Below, one piece after another: positions 48,814 to 58,555 of a stretch of 64,000 nucleotides of DNA. The notes beneath the pieces were generated by a model that was not told the DNA's origin, ran no database searches, and worked only from the letters and a program-made list of their open reading frames with translations. A program made the translations under genes and the position numbers. The DNA is from Cyanobacterium sp. uoEpiScrs1. GTDB taxonomy: Bacteria > Cyanobacteriota > Cyanobacteriia > Cyanobacteriales > Microcystaceae. Location: positions 1,723,376 to 1,787,375 of the forward strand of contig NZ_OX373462.1 in assembly GCF_947331815.1 (NCBI RefSeq), given 5' to 3'. How positions within the stretch are numbered: the stretch's first letter is position 1; each line of letters begins with the position of its first letter.

Positions 48814-51800
48814 TCATAGTTTAATTCCTAATACTTGAGTGTAAGCGCCCCTTGCTTGAGTTACTCCGATGGTTCTTTCCGAAGCTTCAATCATAGGACG
48901 ACGTAAACTAACCACAATAAATTGGGCTTGTTGTGCCTGTTTTCTGATCATTTGCGATAATCTTTCCACGTTTGCTCCGTCTAAAAACATATCTACTTCA
49001 TCGAAGGCATAGAAAGGAGAAGGACGATATCTTTGCAGTGAGAAGATAAAGCTTAAAGCTGTTAAAGATTTCTCTCCTCCTGACATAGAACTTAATCTTT
49101 GGACTGGTTTTCCTTTAGGATGAGCAACTAGATTTAATCCACCCTCAAAAGGGTTATCTTCATTATCTAATTGCAAATAGCCATCTCCATCAGATAAAGC
49201 AGCAAATATAGTTTTAAAGTTTTTATTAACTGCATCAAATGCTTCTTTAAAGGAACGGTATCTTAGGGTTGTAAAATTTTCTATTCTCAATAGTAATTCC
49301 GTTCTTTCTTCTTCTATAGTTGAGATCTTTTCAGTTAGTTCGGTTAATCTATTCCGAGTTTTTTCATGTTCTTCTAGAGCCAACATGTTGACCGGTTCCA
49401 TTTCTTTAATACATTTTCTTTCAATACAAATATCGTTTTGTATTTGTTCAATATAAGGTGTCAAATCCGTAGTTTCTAAGTTAATTGCTTTAAGCAAAGG
49501 AATTTCAGGTAAGGGGTCAGGTAACTCAGTTTGTTTATTCTTTAACTGTTCTTTTAATTTTGTTAATTTTTTTTCTTGTTCCTGTTTGGTGATCTCTAGT
49601 TTATCTAACTGCCATGTAGTTTGTTGATACTTTTCTTGCAAGGAGTGTAGAGTACGTTCATAAAGATCGCGTTCTTTTTTAGTTTCCCCTAATTTAAGGT
49701 TAAGTTGTCCCAGTGAACTTTCTAATTCCTGGCTTCTATTCATAATTTCATTGAGTTTATTGGCAAGTTTTTTTTGCTCAGTAATAATAGATATTTTTTG
49801 ATTCTTGTTCCATTCTATAAACTGCTTTTTTTTATTTATTTTTTCCCTTATTTGTTGGGCTTTAACTTTAATATCTCTTAGTTTCTCTTCTTCTTGCCTG
49901 AGGTCTTTCTCTCCTTTGTTTAGCTGATCTTCTTGAGTTTTGAGCAATGCTTGAATTTTTTGCCATTCGCTATTTATTTGAGACTTTTCTAACTCAGATA
50001 ACTGTTTTTGTTCAGCGATTAATTTACTTTCAATGGCAGGAATTTCAGTCTCTAGAATAACTAGTTTACTAACAATAGTCTCTAATTCTTTTTTGTCAGT
50101 AAGTAGGTACAAGTGTAATTTATCTTTATTTTCAGTTAGTTTCTTGATTTCTTTGCCAAGTTGTTGGTGTTTTAATTCTTGTTCTCTTTTATTATGTTTA
50201 GTTTCCAATAGAGTCTCAGATAATTCTTTAACTTTAGTTTCTTTCTGCGTAATTTTACTTTTATTTATAGATAATAAACTATCCAAATCTACCAGTCTAT
50301 TCCTGATAGATTTTGTTTCTTCTGACTCTTCTTTAAGAAAAGTTCCAAAATGAATATTTGACCGTTTTGGCTGACTTCCCCCCGTCATTGCCCCACTGGT
50401 TTCAAGAAGTTCTCCCTCTAGCGTGACAATACGTTGTTTTCCAATATAGGAACGAGCATCATTAAGGGTCTCAAAGATAACTGTATTGCCAAAAATATAT
50501 GCAAATATTTTAGAATATTTTGGCTCACAAATTACTAAATTAACTGCTAGATCGATAAACCCTGAGGACTGGTGTAATAAGGGATCACATTGCACTTTAG
50601 AAGAACGAATTTTACTCAAAGGTAAAAAAGTTGCTCGTCCTGCTTTAGATTGTTTTAATAAATTAATTCCTGTTGCCGCAACGGTGTCATCTTTCACTAC
50701 TATATATCCTAACCTTGCGCCGGCAGAAATTTCCAGAGCTAGTTGATAGCGAGGATCTACTTGTCCAAGTTGAGAAACTAACCCATAAACTCCAGGAATA
50801 GTAGAAGTTAATATCAACTGGGCAGCATAAGTTCCTTGCGCTTCCCGTTGTGCCTGTTGAGATGCTTCAAGACGATCAAGTCGACGTTGTTTTTCCCGAT
50901 GTTCTTTGATAAGACGCTCTTGAGTTTCCTGTAAAACACTTTGGGCAGTTCCTATTATTGCTAATTGTTGAGCAATAGTTTGTACTTGTTCTGTTAATGT
51001 TATGATCTGGTTAGATAAAGTTGTTGATTCTTTTTGCTGATTGTAAAGTTCTTCTTTTGTGATTTGCAATTGTTGACTTTCATCTGTAATTTTATTTTTT
51101 AATTGATAGTGACGTTCTTCTAGTCGTGCCTGTTGATTTTTTTGAGGATTAAGGACTTTTTGAAGGTCAGCAATTTTGTGATTTAGGGAAGTTTGTTCTC
51201 GAACCCAAGTATCAGAAGCCTCTGCAATTGAGTTAGCTTGTTCTCTTCCCATTTCTAGTGTTTGACAAATGCGATCTCGTTTGTGTTTAAGAAAGGGAAT
51301 AGTATTGGTTTCAAACTCCAAACTGTCTTGAGTTAATTGAGTGAATGTTTGTTCAAATTGATCGATTTCAATTTGAGTTTTTTCGAGATATTGTTGCTTT
51401 TCTTCAATTTGACTAATTAATTCTTGTTGACGTTGCTGAAGTTCAGCTTTTTGAGCGTTTTGGGTAGCTAATTTGGAAATAATAGTTAGTTGTTCATCTT
51501 CACCCAAAGCTTTAACTTGATGATTGAGTTGTTGGAGTTTATTACTAGTTTGTTCAATTTGTTGGGTGAGGTTAGTTATAGTTTTTTTTAATTGACTAAC
51601 TTCTTGCTCATGTATGATACTTTGAGAAGTTAAATATGTTATTTTTTGTTGTAAAGATGACCACAAGAGAACTAATTCCCATTGTTCTTTTTCATGAATT
51701 TTGATTCTTAATTTTTGATATTTTTCAGCTTTAATGCAATCTATTGCCAATTTCTCTAGTGCTCGTTTCAGTTCCGTTTCAATAATACGACAGCGTTCTT

Positions 51801-52500
51801 CTCTTCCCTTCACCTCTTCGAGAGTCTCTTTTGTTTTTTGTATTTTGCGATCAAATTCTGCTATCCCTGCTAACTCATCAATAATCTGTCGCCTTTCCTT
51901 AGAATTCATAGAGATGATTCGAGTAACATCTCCCTGTAACACAACATTATATCCTTCGGGATAGATCCGCAGATGATTCAACTGTTCATGAAGTTCACTA
52001 ACATTACAGAGTTTTCCATTAATATAGTAATTTGAAGAATAATTACCGCCTTGTGTAACCCGTAACCGCCTAGTTACTGTCCATTCATCACTACTACTAT
52101 TTATCAGATATTTATTATTAATCTGTTCAGACTTATTTAAAGGGGGATTTTCATTTTTATTTTCATTGGTTACCACAACCTTACTAAGGGGAGAGACATT
52201 TTGTTTAAACTCCTGTAAATCTACAACACCAGATATATCAAAGGTTACAGAAACACTAGCTTCTTGGGTCTTACAGTTCTTGGTATTAGTACGATTATGA
52301 TTAACCAAGTCAGGCAAACGTTCAGCCCTCATTCCTTTTGAAGTAGCTAGCCCTAAACAAAATAGCAATGCATCGAGAATGTTTGATTTACCTGACCCAT
52401 TGGGACCAGAAACCACAGTAAACCCTGTCATAAAAGGAATAGAAGTAGTTCCACCAAAAGATTTGAAGTGAGAGAGTTTAATGTGCTTGATATGAACCAT
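48814..52500 (-). CDS. smc: Chromosome segregation ATPase SMC
   Basis: Core of bacterial condensin, which organises and segregates the chromosome with ScpA and ScpB. Walker A SGPNGSGKSN at 31-40; two long coiled-coil arms (about 180-520 and 700-1030); hinge between them with IPGVYGLVSQLGQVDPRYQ and TLEGELLETSGAMTGGS; then the C-terminal signature SSMSGGEKSL and Walker B/D-loop FYAFDEVDMFLDG. Length 1228 is typical for cyanobacteria. A low-complexity insert near residues 100-145 (rich in Asn and Lys) sits in the N-terminal head. Plus-strand frames over it are shadows. Confidence 0.97.
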   Translation of the reverse strand: MVHIKHIKLSHFKSFGGTTSIPFMTGFTVVSGPNGSGKSNILDALLFCLGLATSKGMRAERLPDLVNHNRTNTKNCKTQEASVSVTFDISGVVDLQEFKQNVSPLSKVVVTNENKNENPPLNKSEQINNKYLINSSSDEWTVTRRLRVTQGGNYSSNYYINGKLCNVSELHEQLNHLRIYPEGYNVVLQGDVTRIISMNSKERRQIIDELAGIAEFDRKIQKTKETLEEVKGREERCRIIETELKRALEKLAIDCIKAEKYQKLRIKIHEKEQWELVLLWSSLQQKITYLTSQSIIHEQEVSQLKKTITNLTQQIEQTSNKLQQLNHQVKALGEDEQLTIISKLATQNAQKAELQQRQQELISQIEEKQQYLEKTQIEIDQFEQTFTQLTQDSLEFETNTIPFLKHKRDRICQTLEMGREQANSIAEASDTWVREQTSLNHKIADLQKVLNPQKNQQARLEERHYQLKNKITDESQQLQITKEELYNQQKESTTLSNQIITLTEQVQTIAQQLAIIGTAQSVLQETQERLIKEHREKQRRLDRLEASQQAQREAQGTYAAQLILTSTIPGVYGLVSQLGQVDPRYQLALEISAGARLGYIVVKDDTVAATGINLLKQSKAGRATFLPLSKIRSSKVQCDPLLHQSSGFIDLAVNLVICEPKYSKIFAYIFGNTVIFETLNDARSYIGKQRIVTLEGELLETSGAMTGGSQPKRSNIHFGTFLKEESEETKSIRNRLVDLDSLLSINKSKITQKETKVKELSETLLETKHNKREQELKHQQLGKEIKKLTENKDKLHLYLLTDKKELETIVSKLVILETEIPAIESKLIAEQKQLSELEKSQINSEWQKIQALLKTQEDQLNKGEKDLRQEEEKLRDIKVKAQQIREKINKKKQFIEWNKNQKISIITEQKKLANKLNEIMNRSQELESSLGQLNLKLGETKKERDLYERTLHSLQEKYQQTTWQLDKLEITKQEQEKKLTKLKEQLKNKQTELPDPLPEIPLLKAINLETTDLTPYIEQIQNDICIERKCIKEMEPVNMLALEEHEKTRNRLTELTEKISTIEEERTELLLRIENFTTLRYRSFKEAFDAVNKNFKTIFAALSDGDGYLQLDNEDNPFEGGLNLVAHPKGKPVQRLSSMSGGEKSLTALSFIFSLQRYRPSPFYAFDEVDMFLDGANVERLSQMIRKQAQQAQFIVVSLRRPMIEASERTIGVTQARGAYTQVLGIKL

Positions 52501-53102
52501 GGGGCGCCAAGCCTCAGCCTAAATAATTGCTAAGGTGCTAGTTTACCCTAGTCTAGCAACTCTTAGACATTTTAGATATACAATGGTTTTTTTCGTTGAG
52601 GAACAGTAAATAGTGATAATAAAATCTGTGTTATAGGCTTGATTAAAGCGGCAACTAACTTTAATAAACAATCAATAGCTTTAATTTTTACTTAGCTCGT
52701 TAACTTAAGTATTGTTTTTAAAGTGTTTAATGAGTTTAATATAAAATGTCATAGGCGGTTAAAAAAGATAGTTTTATAAATTATTTACTGTCAAAAATTA
52801 AATTTACAATTATAGCAAGTACCACTTATTTAAAAGAAACAATAAATAATCTATCCATCTTGTATTAAATTGAAAATAAAAACGCTTTAAGACAAGTAGT
52901 ACTTAAAAGCTATTTTACTAAAAAAATCAGAATAACTGGTTAACTATCCATTAAATTAAATATTATTTGATATATACTTTAAAGCATATCAAACTATGCT
53001 ATGTTTTAACACTCATAAAGTTTCAGGGGTGTATCTATAATTGATGGTTAGTATTGTAGCTTTAAATTAATTTATAATTACCGATTATATAATTTAAAAT
53101 AA

Positions 53103-53122
53103 AATAGAATAGAATAGAATAG
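53103..53122. repeat. AATAG x4 microsatellite
   Basis: Four perfect tandem AATAG units in non-coding DNA. Confidence 0.85.
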
Positions 53123-53468
53123 TAATGCTTGAAATATAAACTTATATCTATAATTATTAATATGTAGTACATAATTAGTATGTAAAATCTAATCATTAAT
53201 ATAAAAAGTTATTGGTATAATAGTATGCTTGTATATAAGACATTAACAGTAAAAATTTATAGATAAAATCATAAATACAACCAAATAAATAAAAAAAATT
53301 TTATATAGAAACTCACTTTATTAAATGCTTTTACTGAATAGCCAAAACTGATAGCAATGATTACATAGATAAAAAAATATAAGGAATAATAGCGTAGCTT
53401 AAAATTCATCAAGATAGCGATTCTATACTTTAAATATTTTGCTAAAAAAATGTAAACTAGATGATACC

Positions 53469-53515
53469 ATTGACTATAATAGTACTATATGTTGTATACC
53501 ACTATTATAGTCAAT
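53469..53515. repeat. Orphan perfect 15-bp hairpin
   Basis: ATTGACTATAATAGT (53469-53483) pairs exactly with ACTATTATAGTCAAT (53501-53515), 17-nt loop. It lies 458 nt past the stop of the minus-strand 137-residue gene, much farther than the other terminators. Confidence 0.6.
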
Positions 53516-53972
53516 TCGTAGTTAAGTGATTTTAAAAAGTTATCATTGTAACAGCACAATAGAAAAACTATAAAAAATTAAATTTAATTTAAATCAGGCA
53601 TGTAAAGTACTAGTAGTATTTTTAAAAAAATATTAATAAAAGAATACATTATAAAACAGTTTTTAGTAACTTTATAGTCTGATATATAAACGATCTAATC
53701 CTAAGATATTTACATCAAAAAATATTAAAATTTACGAAAAAAAAGTTTGCAAATTTGATGTTTTTATTAGACACTTAGTTAAGCATTTAATGTTTTGCCT
53801 TAATTATTTCAATTATAGTCGGCTATTTTAACAGCCCCAATTTTGACTTGTTAATGTAAGTATTTATTGTGCTACTCTACTATAGATAAATTAGATCAAA
53901 ATTTATTTTTTATTATGTTATGATGCCTTGTTTATAAATGTATTATTAGAATAATTTAACAATTGACACTAA

Positions 53973-54386
53973 TTATTTTCTAATATTTTCTAAAAAAGTC
54001 AGCCACTTAGCTGCTAAGTCGATTTCTGTAAAAGGAATTTGTATAGGAGCCTTGCTATCTATAAAACTAAACTCTATAGTTGGATTACCTTTTTTAGGTA
54101 GTGTATTGATATCTACTGGATAACCATTGACTAACAGGCGAATATCGGTCACATCTTCTAAAGAAAATGAAGGTAAATTTTGTGGAAATGAAGGTGTCGG
54201 CTCTCCCCAGGTAATTTGTTTTTGTTTAACCCCAATAATGGAATAAATATCATATTTTGTCTGATCAAAATCCTCTGCCCATTGACGATATATTTCTAGT
54301 TTTTGATATTCATTTTTTCCATTCCAAGCTAACCAGAAGAAAATAACTAGTAAAGGTAACCATAAAAGACCATGTTCCATATTCAT
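53973..54386 (-). CDS. Small conserved cyanobacterial membrane-anchored protein
   Basis: 137 residues with an N-terminal hydrophobic segment (about 6-20, LLWLPLLVIFFWLAW) and a soluble remainder containing YDIYSIIGVKQKQITWGEPTP. The text resembles hypothetical proteins I associate with cyanobacteria, but I cannot name a family. Start ATG 54386, or the ATG two codons later. No function can be assigned. Gene-free DNA lies on both sides, which argues that it is kept by selection. Confidence 0.7.
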   Translation of the reverse strand: MNMEHGLLWLPLLVIFFWLAWNGKNEYQKLEIYRQWAEDFDQTKYDIYSIIGVKQKQITWGEPTPSFPQNLPSFSLEDVTDIRLLVNGYPVDINTLPKKGNPTIEFSFIDSKAPIQIPFTEIDLAAKWLTFLENIRK

Positions 54387-54544
54387 TGTTTTTATTTTAG
54401 ACTAAGTCTATTATATCTAAATTAAGTACAAAAATAGCTGTCGTTGTCGTTTTGGTACAACTATATACTAAGTTAGCCACTTATTATGATATTTATTAAT
54501 AAATTGACATATATACAAAAAATTATCTAAATTATAGTTTAATA

Positions 54545-54564
54545 TTAAATTAAATTAAATTAAA
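54545..54564. repeat. TTAAA x4 microsatellite
   Basis: Four perfect tandem TTAAA units in AT-rich non-coding DNA. Confidence 0.8.
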
Positions 54565-54629
54565 TAATTTTTATCTAAACTTTTAGACTAGTACAAATTA
54601 TAAATTCATTTAAATACCATTTAACTCAA

Positions 54630-54663
54630 ATACTTTATTATCTTTATCAAGATAATAAAGTAT
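54630..54663. repeat. Perfect 15-bp hairpin
   Basis: ATACTTTATTATCTT (54630-54644) pairs exactly with AAGATAATAAAGTAT (54649-54663), 4-nt loop. A TTTTTT tract follows on the plus strand, where no gene ends. Confidence 0.6.
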
Positions 54664-54699
54664 CAATTTTTTATACAGATGTAATCCATTCTATAGAAA

Positions 54700-54740
54700 T
54701 GTATACTAATGTTTTTTAAACAAAAAAACATTAGTATACA
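54700..54740. repeat. Perfect 18-bp hairpin
   Basis: Arms 54700-54717 and 54723-54740 (outer part TGTATACTAATG / CATTAGTATACA, inner part T6/A6), 5-nt loop. The inner T/A run would give a T tract on either strand. Confidence 0.6.
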
Positions 54741-54929
54741 CAGTCAATAACAGATGACAGTTAAATATCATTTAAATTTATTAAAATTATTATTACCAAT
54801 AGTATATAAGTTTCGTAAAAAATTTAGGGGAAAGAAAAGGGACAATATCTCTAGGCTTTTCTTTGACCCAATTGGACAGAAAGATTCCTTATTAATTTAT
54901 ACCAAATAATTTGGGGCTATTTCTTAATT

Positions 54930-54961
54930 ATTTGCGATTATGTACGATAATAATCGCAAAT
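54930..54961 (-). terminator. Terminator of the DUF3038-DUF4335 operon
   Basis: ATTTGCGATTAT (54930-54941) pairs exactly with ATAATCGCAAAT (54950-54961), 8-nt loop, 77 nt past the DUF4335 stop on the minus strand. Confidence 0.6.
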
Positions 54962-55037
54962 CTTATTATGCTTTAACTTAGATGTTGAGAATAACAACCG
55001 TATTTTGAAATTTCATAAAATTTATTAGAAAGAAAGA

Positions 55038-55676
55038 TCAAAAGTTTTTTTGAGAAATAGTTTTCGTAGGTGTTTCAGAGGGCTGAGGTTCTGGTTCACG
55101 TATTTCGGGAATAGGAAAGAAAAATAAAATTAAGGCCATCAAGGCAATACTACCTATTCCCAACGTAGCCGGGACTGCTCGCTGTCCTAATGGTTCATCA
55201 GGAGGACGATATCGTCGTGATATTGGGTGTAATTGTAAACTAAGGTCAGGGAGTGTCCGACTATCAGCAAAAAATTGATCAAGACTTTCAACCAAATCAA
55301 ATAACTGAACGGTGTTTAATTCCAATTCCACAGAAGATTGACTTATCTGTATACTAGGTCGCCATTTCAATCGATGAAGGTTGGTGTTTTCAATTTTTTC
55401 AAGATGAATAGTATCTTCATCTCCTTGATCATCTTGAAAGTGAGAAATCCCACTGAGATATTCTTGAGCATAGGCACTAGCTGCTTGAGCTAAGTTTTCT
55501 AGAAATGTTCGTCCCCCCTGGAGTTTTTGAGACGTTCCTACAAAACGACATTCAGCATTAATTAAAATTGATAAAAGAGGACGATTATCTTGGGAATCAC
55601 CTACAGTCAAGCAATCACCCAATCCTTCTAGTATTAAGGTACAATTTGGCAAGCTATATTGTCGTTTAATATTCAT
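55038..55676 (-). CDS. DUF4335 domain protein
   Basis: 212 residues. The N-terminal part (SLPNCTLILEGLGD, then FLENLAQAASAYAQEYLSG) is the DUF4335 domain. One membrane span near the C-terminus (about 170-190, IGSIALMALILFFF) is followed by a short Pro/Glu-rich tail. The start codon overlaps the stop of the DUF3038 gene (ATGA), so the two are translationally coupled. The pairing is found across cyanobacteria; no function is known to me. Confidence 0.85.
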   Translation of the reverse strand: MNIKRQYSLPNCTLILEGLGDCLTVGDSQDNRPLLSILINAECRFVGTSQKLQGGRTFLENLAQAASAYAQEYLSGISHFQDDQGDEDTIHLEKIENTNLHRLKWRPSIQISQSSVELELNTVQLFDLVESLDQFFADSRTLPDLSLQLHPISRRYRPPDEPLGQRAVPATLGIGSIALMALILFFFPIPEIREPEPQPSETPTKTISQKNF

Positions 55677-56302
55677 GCGACTTCTCCATCAAACAAACTA
55701 ATCCAAAACCTTTGCATTCCAGTAGTTCCTGTACAAAACAAAAGTTGTTTTAATAAAAATAAAGCTAACTCGTTCAATTTATCATTAGAAGTTGAATAAA
55801 CTGAAACTTTAGCACGACGAGGATTCATCCGACTTTGGAAGTGAGCGCGAAATTGGTCTAAATATTCCGCCAAGAGAAAATGACAATTGACTGGTAGTCC
55901 TTTTTGTCTCATCTGTTGTTCGGCTAATAAAAGTTGTCTAATCTGAACGGTTAAAGGCTTGGCTAGACAACTGACAATGATTACCAATGCTTTGGCTTGA
56001 ATAAGAGTTAGATTTCCACGGGTATAGGAGCGCCGCAAAGGATTAGTACATCGCAACCGCCATAAAACAATTCGATTTTTAATAATTTCCTGAAATTGCA
56101 ATTGTTTTATGGTTTTGAGCATCTGTTCTGACGCTCCCATTTCCAATGCTTCGAGCGCCAACAACGATAGATCAATCCGTTGTTGAAGTCGTACAGCACA
56201 TCGCTGGCCAGAGATAGGAAAATCTGGCAGAATATCTAAAATCACAGGTTTAAACTTAGTGGAAGAACTCGAATCAGGCATTATACTAATAGTGGAATTC
56301 AT
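55673..56302 (-). CDS. DUF3038 domain protein
   Basis: 209-residue soluble alpha-helical protein matching the cyanobacterial DUF3038 family (IDLSLLALEALEMGASEQML, RFWISLFDGE at the end). First gene of a two-gene operon with the DUF4335 gene, overlapping it by 4 nt. No catalytic motif is visible. Function unknown; the coupling suggests that the two products act together, with the partner holding the membrane anchor. Confidence 0.85.
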   Translation of the reverse strand: MNSTISIMPDSSSSTKFKPVILDILPDFPISGQRCAVRLQQRIDLSLLALEALEMGASEQMLKTIKQLQFQEIIKNRIVLWRLRCTNPLRRSYTRGNLTLIQAKALVIIVSCLAKPLTVQIRQLLLAEQQMRQKGLPVNCHFLLAEYLDQFRAHFQSRMNPRRAKVSVYSTSNDKLNELALFLLKQLLFCTGTTGMQRFWISLFDGEVA

Positions 56303-56830
56303 CTTACAGAATAACTTAGTGTTTTGATAATTGGTCCATTGTCTGCGTTAACTATACCTAGCAAAAGAGACAATTAACTGACTACTTATCTAATGATTAG
56401 AATGGCACGAAGATAAAAGGGAAGAAGAATGAAACTTGATTCCAATAAAGAGCATTTATCCTAGGTTTAACGCTCTCAATCTATATTTAGACAAAGAAAT
56501 ACAACTATCTCTCAGAAACTAGGTAAGTTTTTTTTGATCAAGTCAGAATTTGTCGTTTATTAAGATAATAAGTTTTTGTACAAAAAATATTGAATGGTAT
56601 GGAACAACAACAAAAGATATTAGAGAGTTAATCAGAAATAATTGTTGATTATTTAGGTTATATCAACTCTTAATAAGATGGATATTGTTCTACTAAGTTC
56701 TTCAAAACTAACCCCCCCACTATCACAAAAATTAATCAATGAAAAAAACATAAACTTTAGGTGAGAACTTATACTGACAGTCTGTTAGAGTAGTTTTCAA
56801 CTTCTTGTGAAGAATTTCAAAATATAAACC
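56303..56830. other. Divergent gap, DUF3038 gene/apt
   Basis: About 530 nt holding two divergent promoters that I could not place. No frame or strong hairpin. Confidence 0.55.
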
Positions 56831-57349
56831 ATGGATCTTAAAGCGTTAATTAGAGATATTCCCGACTTTCCTAAATCTGGAATTATGTTTCGAGATATTA
56901 CAACTTTGCTTAGCAATCAGAAAGGGTTGCACTATGCCATTGATACCTTATGCGAAAAATGTCAATATCAAGATTTATTGCCTGATTATGTGGTAGGAAT
57001 GGAGTCTCGTGGTTTTTTGTTCGGAGTACCTTTAGCTTATCAACTTGGAGCTGGTTTTGTCCCTGTTCGTAAACCGGGTAAGCTTCCGGCAGCAGTCCAT
57101 CAAATTGAGTACGATTTGGAGTATGGAACCGATAAACTTGAAATTCATCAAGATGTCTTAGCCGATCATCATAAAGTACTCATTGTTGATGATTTGATTG
57201 CTACGGGAGGAACCGCTAAGGCAACAGTAGATTTGTTGGAGAAAGTTGGTTGTAAGGTATTGGGATTTGTTTTTGTAATCGAATTAAAAGCTTTGAAAGG
57301 TCGCCAAAAACTTCCTGATCTACCGATTGTTACCTTAGTAGATTATTAA
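56831..57349 (+). CDS. apt: Adenine phosphoribosyltransferase
   Basis: Purine salvage: adenine plus PRPP gives AMP. The PRPP motif [14 protein letters not shown] and the upstream [18 protein letters not shown] and [11 protein letters not shown] loops are intact. Length 172 is typical. The last bases pair with a downstream stretch (TTAAGAAAA 57346-57354 with TTTTCTTAA 57375-57383), a possible weak terminator. Confidence 0.96.
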   Translation: MDLKALIRDIPDFPKSGIMFRDITTLLSNQKGLHYAIDTLCEKCQYQDLLPDYVVGMESRGFLFGVPLAYQLGAGFVPVRKPGKLPAAVHQIEYDLEYGTDKLEIHQDVLADHHKVLIVDDLIATGGTAKATVDLLEKVGCKVLGFVFVIELKALKGRQKLPDLPIVTLVDY

Positions 57350-57505
57350 GAAAATAACTAAGTACTAATTATATTTTTCTTAATTCAAGATTTAGATTAT
57401 TTATTCTACACGGAATAGTGATAAAAATTAGGTCATTTGCTATTGCTATAATATGTTTATAATCAACAAGAATTTAAAATTCACAGTGTATAAAATTATT
57501 AACTT

Positions 57506-58555
57506 ATGAAGTTTCTCTTATCCTCTCAATCTAACCAACTATTAATAGGATTAAAAAACTGGTTAACAAATGAAACTATGCTTTATATTATAAAGCGAGT
57601 TTTACAGGGAGTTTTGACTTTATTGTTGGCTTCTTTTCTAAGTTTTCTTATCATTCAAATTGCTCCGGGCAATTACCTTGATACCCTCAAACAGAATCCT
57701 AACATATCTGCTGATACTCTAATCAGTTTAACCCAACGTTTTGGATTAGATAAACCTTGGTATGAACAGTATAGTAAATGGTTGTTTCAGGTTGTTACTC
57801 ATCTTGATTTTGGAGAAAGTTTTGTTTTTAATCGCTCAGTTATTTCTCTGTTAAGTGAAAGAATTATAGCAACATTACTATTGAGTATTACTTCAATCAC
57901 TTTAACTTGGATAATTGCACTACCTCTTGGGGTACTAAGTGCAGTAAAAAAGAACAGTTTTATTGATAAAATTCTGCGGGTGATTAGTTATCTAGGACAG
58001 GGATTTCCTAGTTTTATTACGGCATTATTGTTATTAATTTTCGCTCAACAAATTTCTCCTATTTTACCTGTGGGAGACATGATCAGTATAAATCATCGAG
58101 AATTATCTTTTCTCGGTAAAATATTTGATATTGGATGGCATATGATACTACCAACTGTTGCCTTAAGTATTACTAGTTTTGCAGGTTTAATGCGTTTGAC
58201 GCGAGGACAAATGTTAGATGTGATGCGACAAGATTATATTCAAACTGCACGTGCAAAAGGATTATCTGAAGACAAAGTTATTTATGTTCATGGATTGCGT
58301 AATGCCATTAATCCCTTGATTACTTTGCTAGGATTCGAGTTTGCTAGTTTGTTAGGGGGATCATTCATTGCAGAATTTTTCTTTAATTGGCCGGGGTTAG
58401 GAACTTTAATTTTAGGGGCAGTTCAAGCACAAGACCTTTACCTAGTTATGGGGAGTTTAACTATGGGAGCGACTATGTTAATAGTGGGCAATCTGTTAGC
58501 AGATTTATTACTCAAAGTAGCTGATCCTCGTATCAAATTAGAAAACCTAAAATAA
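57506..58555 (+). CDS. DppB-type ABC transporter permease
   Basis: Inner-membrane permease of a peptide/nickel-type ABC importer. About six membrane spans. The EAA-loop region DYIQTARAKGLSEDKVIYVHGLRNA is well conserved. The frame starts at ATG 57506, but the family usually begins close to MLYIIKRVLQG, i.e. ATG 57578; neither has a clear ribosome site. No DppC, ATPase or binding protein is adjacent, and over 1 kb of gene-free DNA follows. Such genes are often scattered in cyanobacteria, so partners may lie elsewhere. Substrate unknown. Confidence 0.88.
   Translation: MKFLLSSQSNQLLIGLKNWLTNETMLYIIKRVLQGVLTLLLASFLSFLIIQIAPGNYLDTLKQNPNISADTLISLTQRFGLDKPWYEQYSKWLFQVVTHLDFGESFVFNRSVISLLSERIIATLLLSITSITLTWIIALPLGVLSAVKKNSFIDKILRVISYLGQGFPSFITALLLLIFAQQISPILPVGDMISINHRELSFLGKIFDIGWHMILPTVALSITSFAGLMRLTRGQMLDVMRQDYIQTARAKGLSEDKVIYVHGLRNAINPLITLLGFEFASLLGGSFIAEFFFNWPGLGTLILGAVQAQDLYLVMGSLTMGATMLIVGNLLADLLLKVADPRIKLENLK

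Larger units (their letters stand above)
52501..53972. other. 1.5-kb gene-free region
   Basis: Very AT-rich. Contains a pentamer repeat (53103-53122) and a 15-bp hairpin (53469-53515). A 30-40 nt stretch after the smc start (52501 onward) is GC-richer and probably belongs to its upstream region. No credible frame. Confidence 0.6.
54387..55037. other. Gap with three strong hairpins
   Basis: About 650 nt between two minus-strand genes; hairpins at 54630-54663, 54700-54740 and 54930-54961, plus a TTAAA x4 microsatellite (54545-54564). No reading frame seen. Confidence 0.65.

Noticed and set aside
57346..57383. Terminator directly overlapping the apt stop codon
   Set aside because: Stem is almost only A/T pairs with a long loop; too weak to call with confidence.
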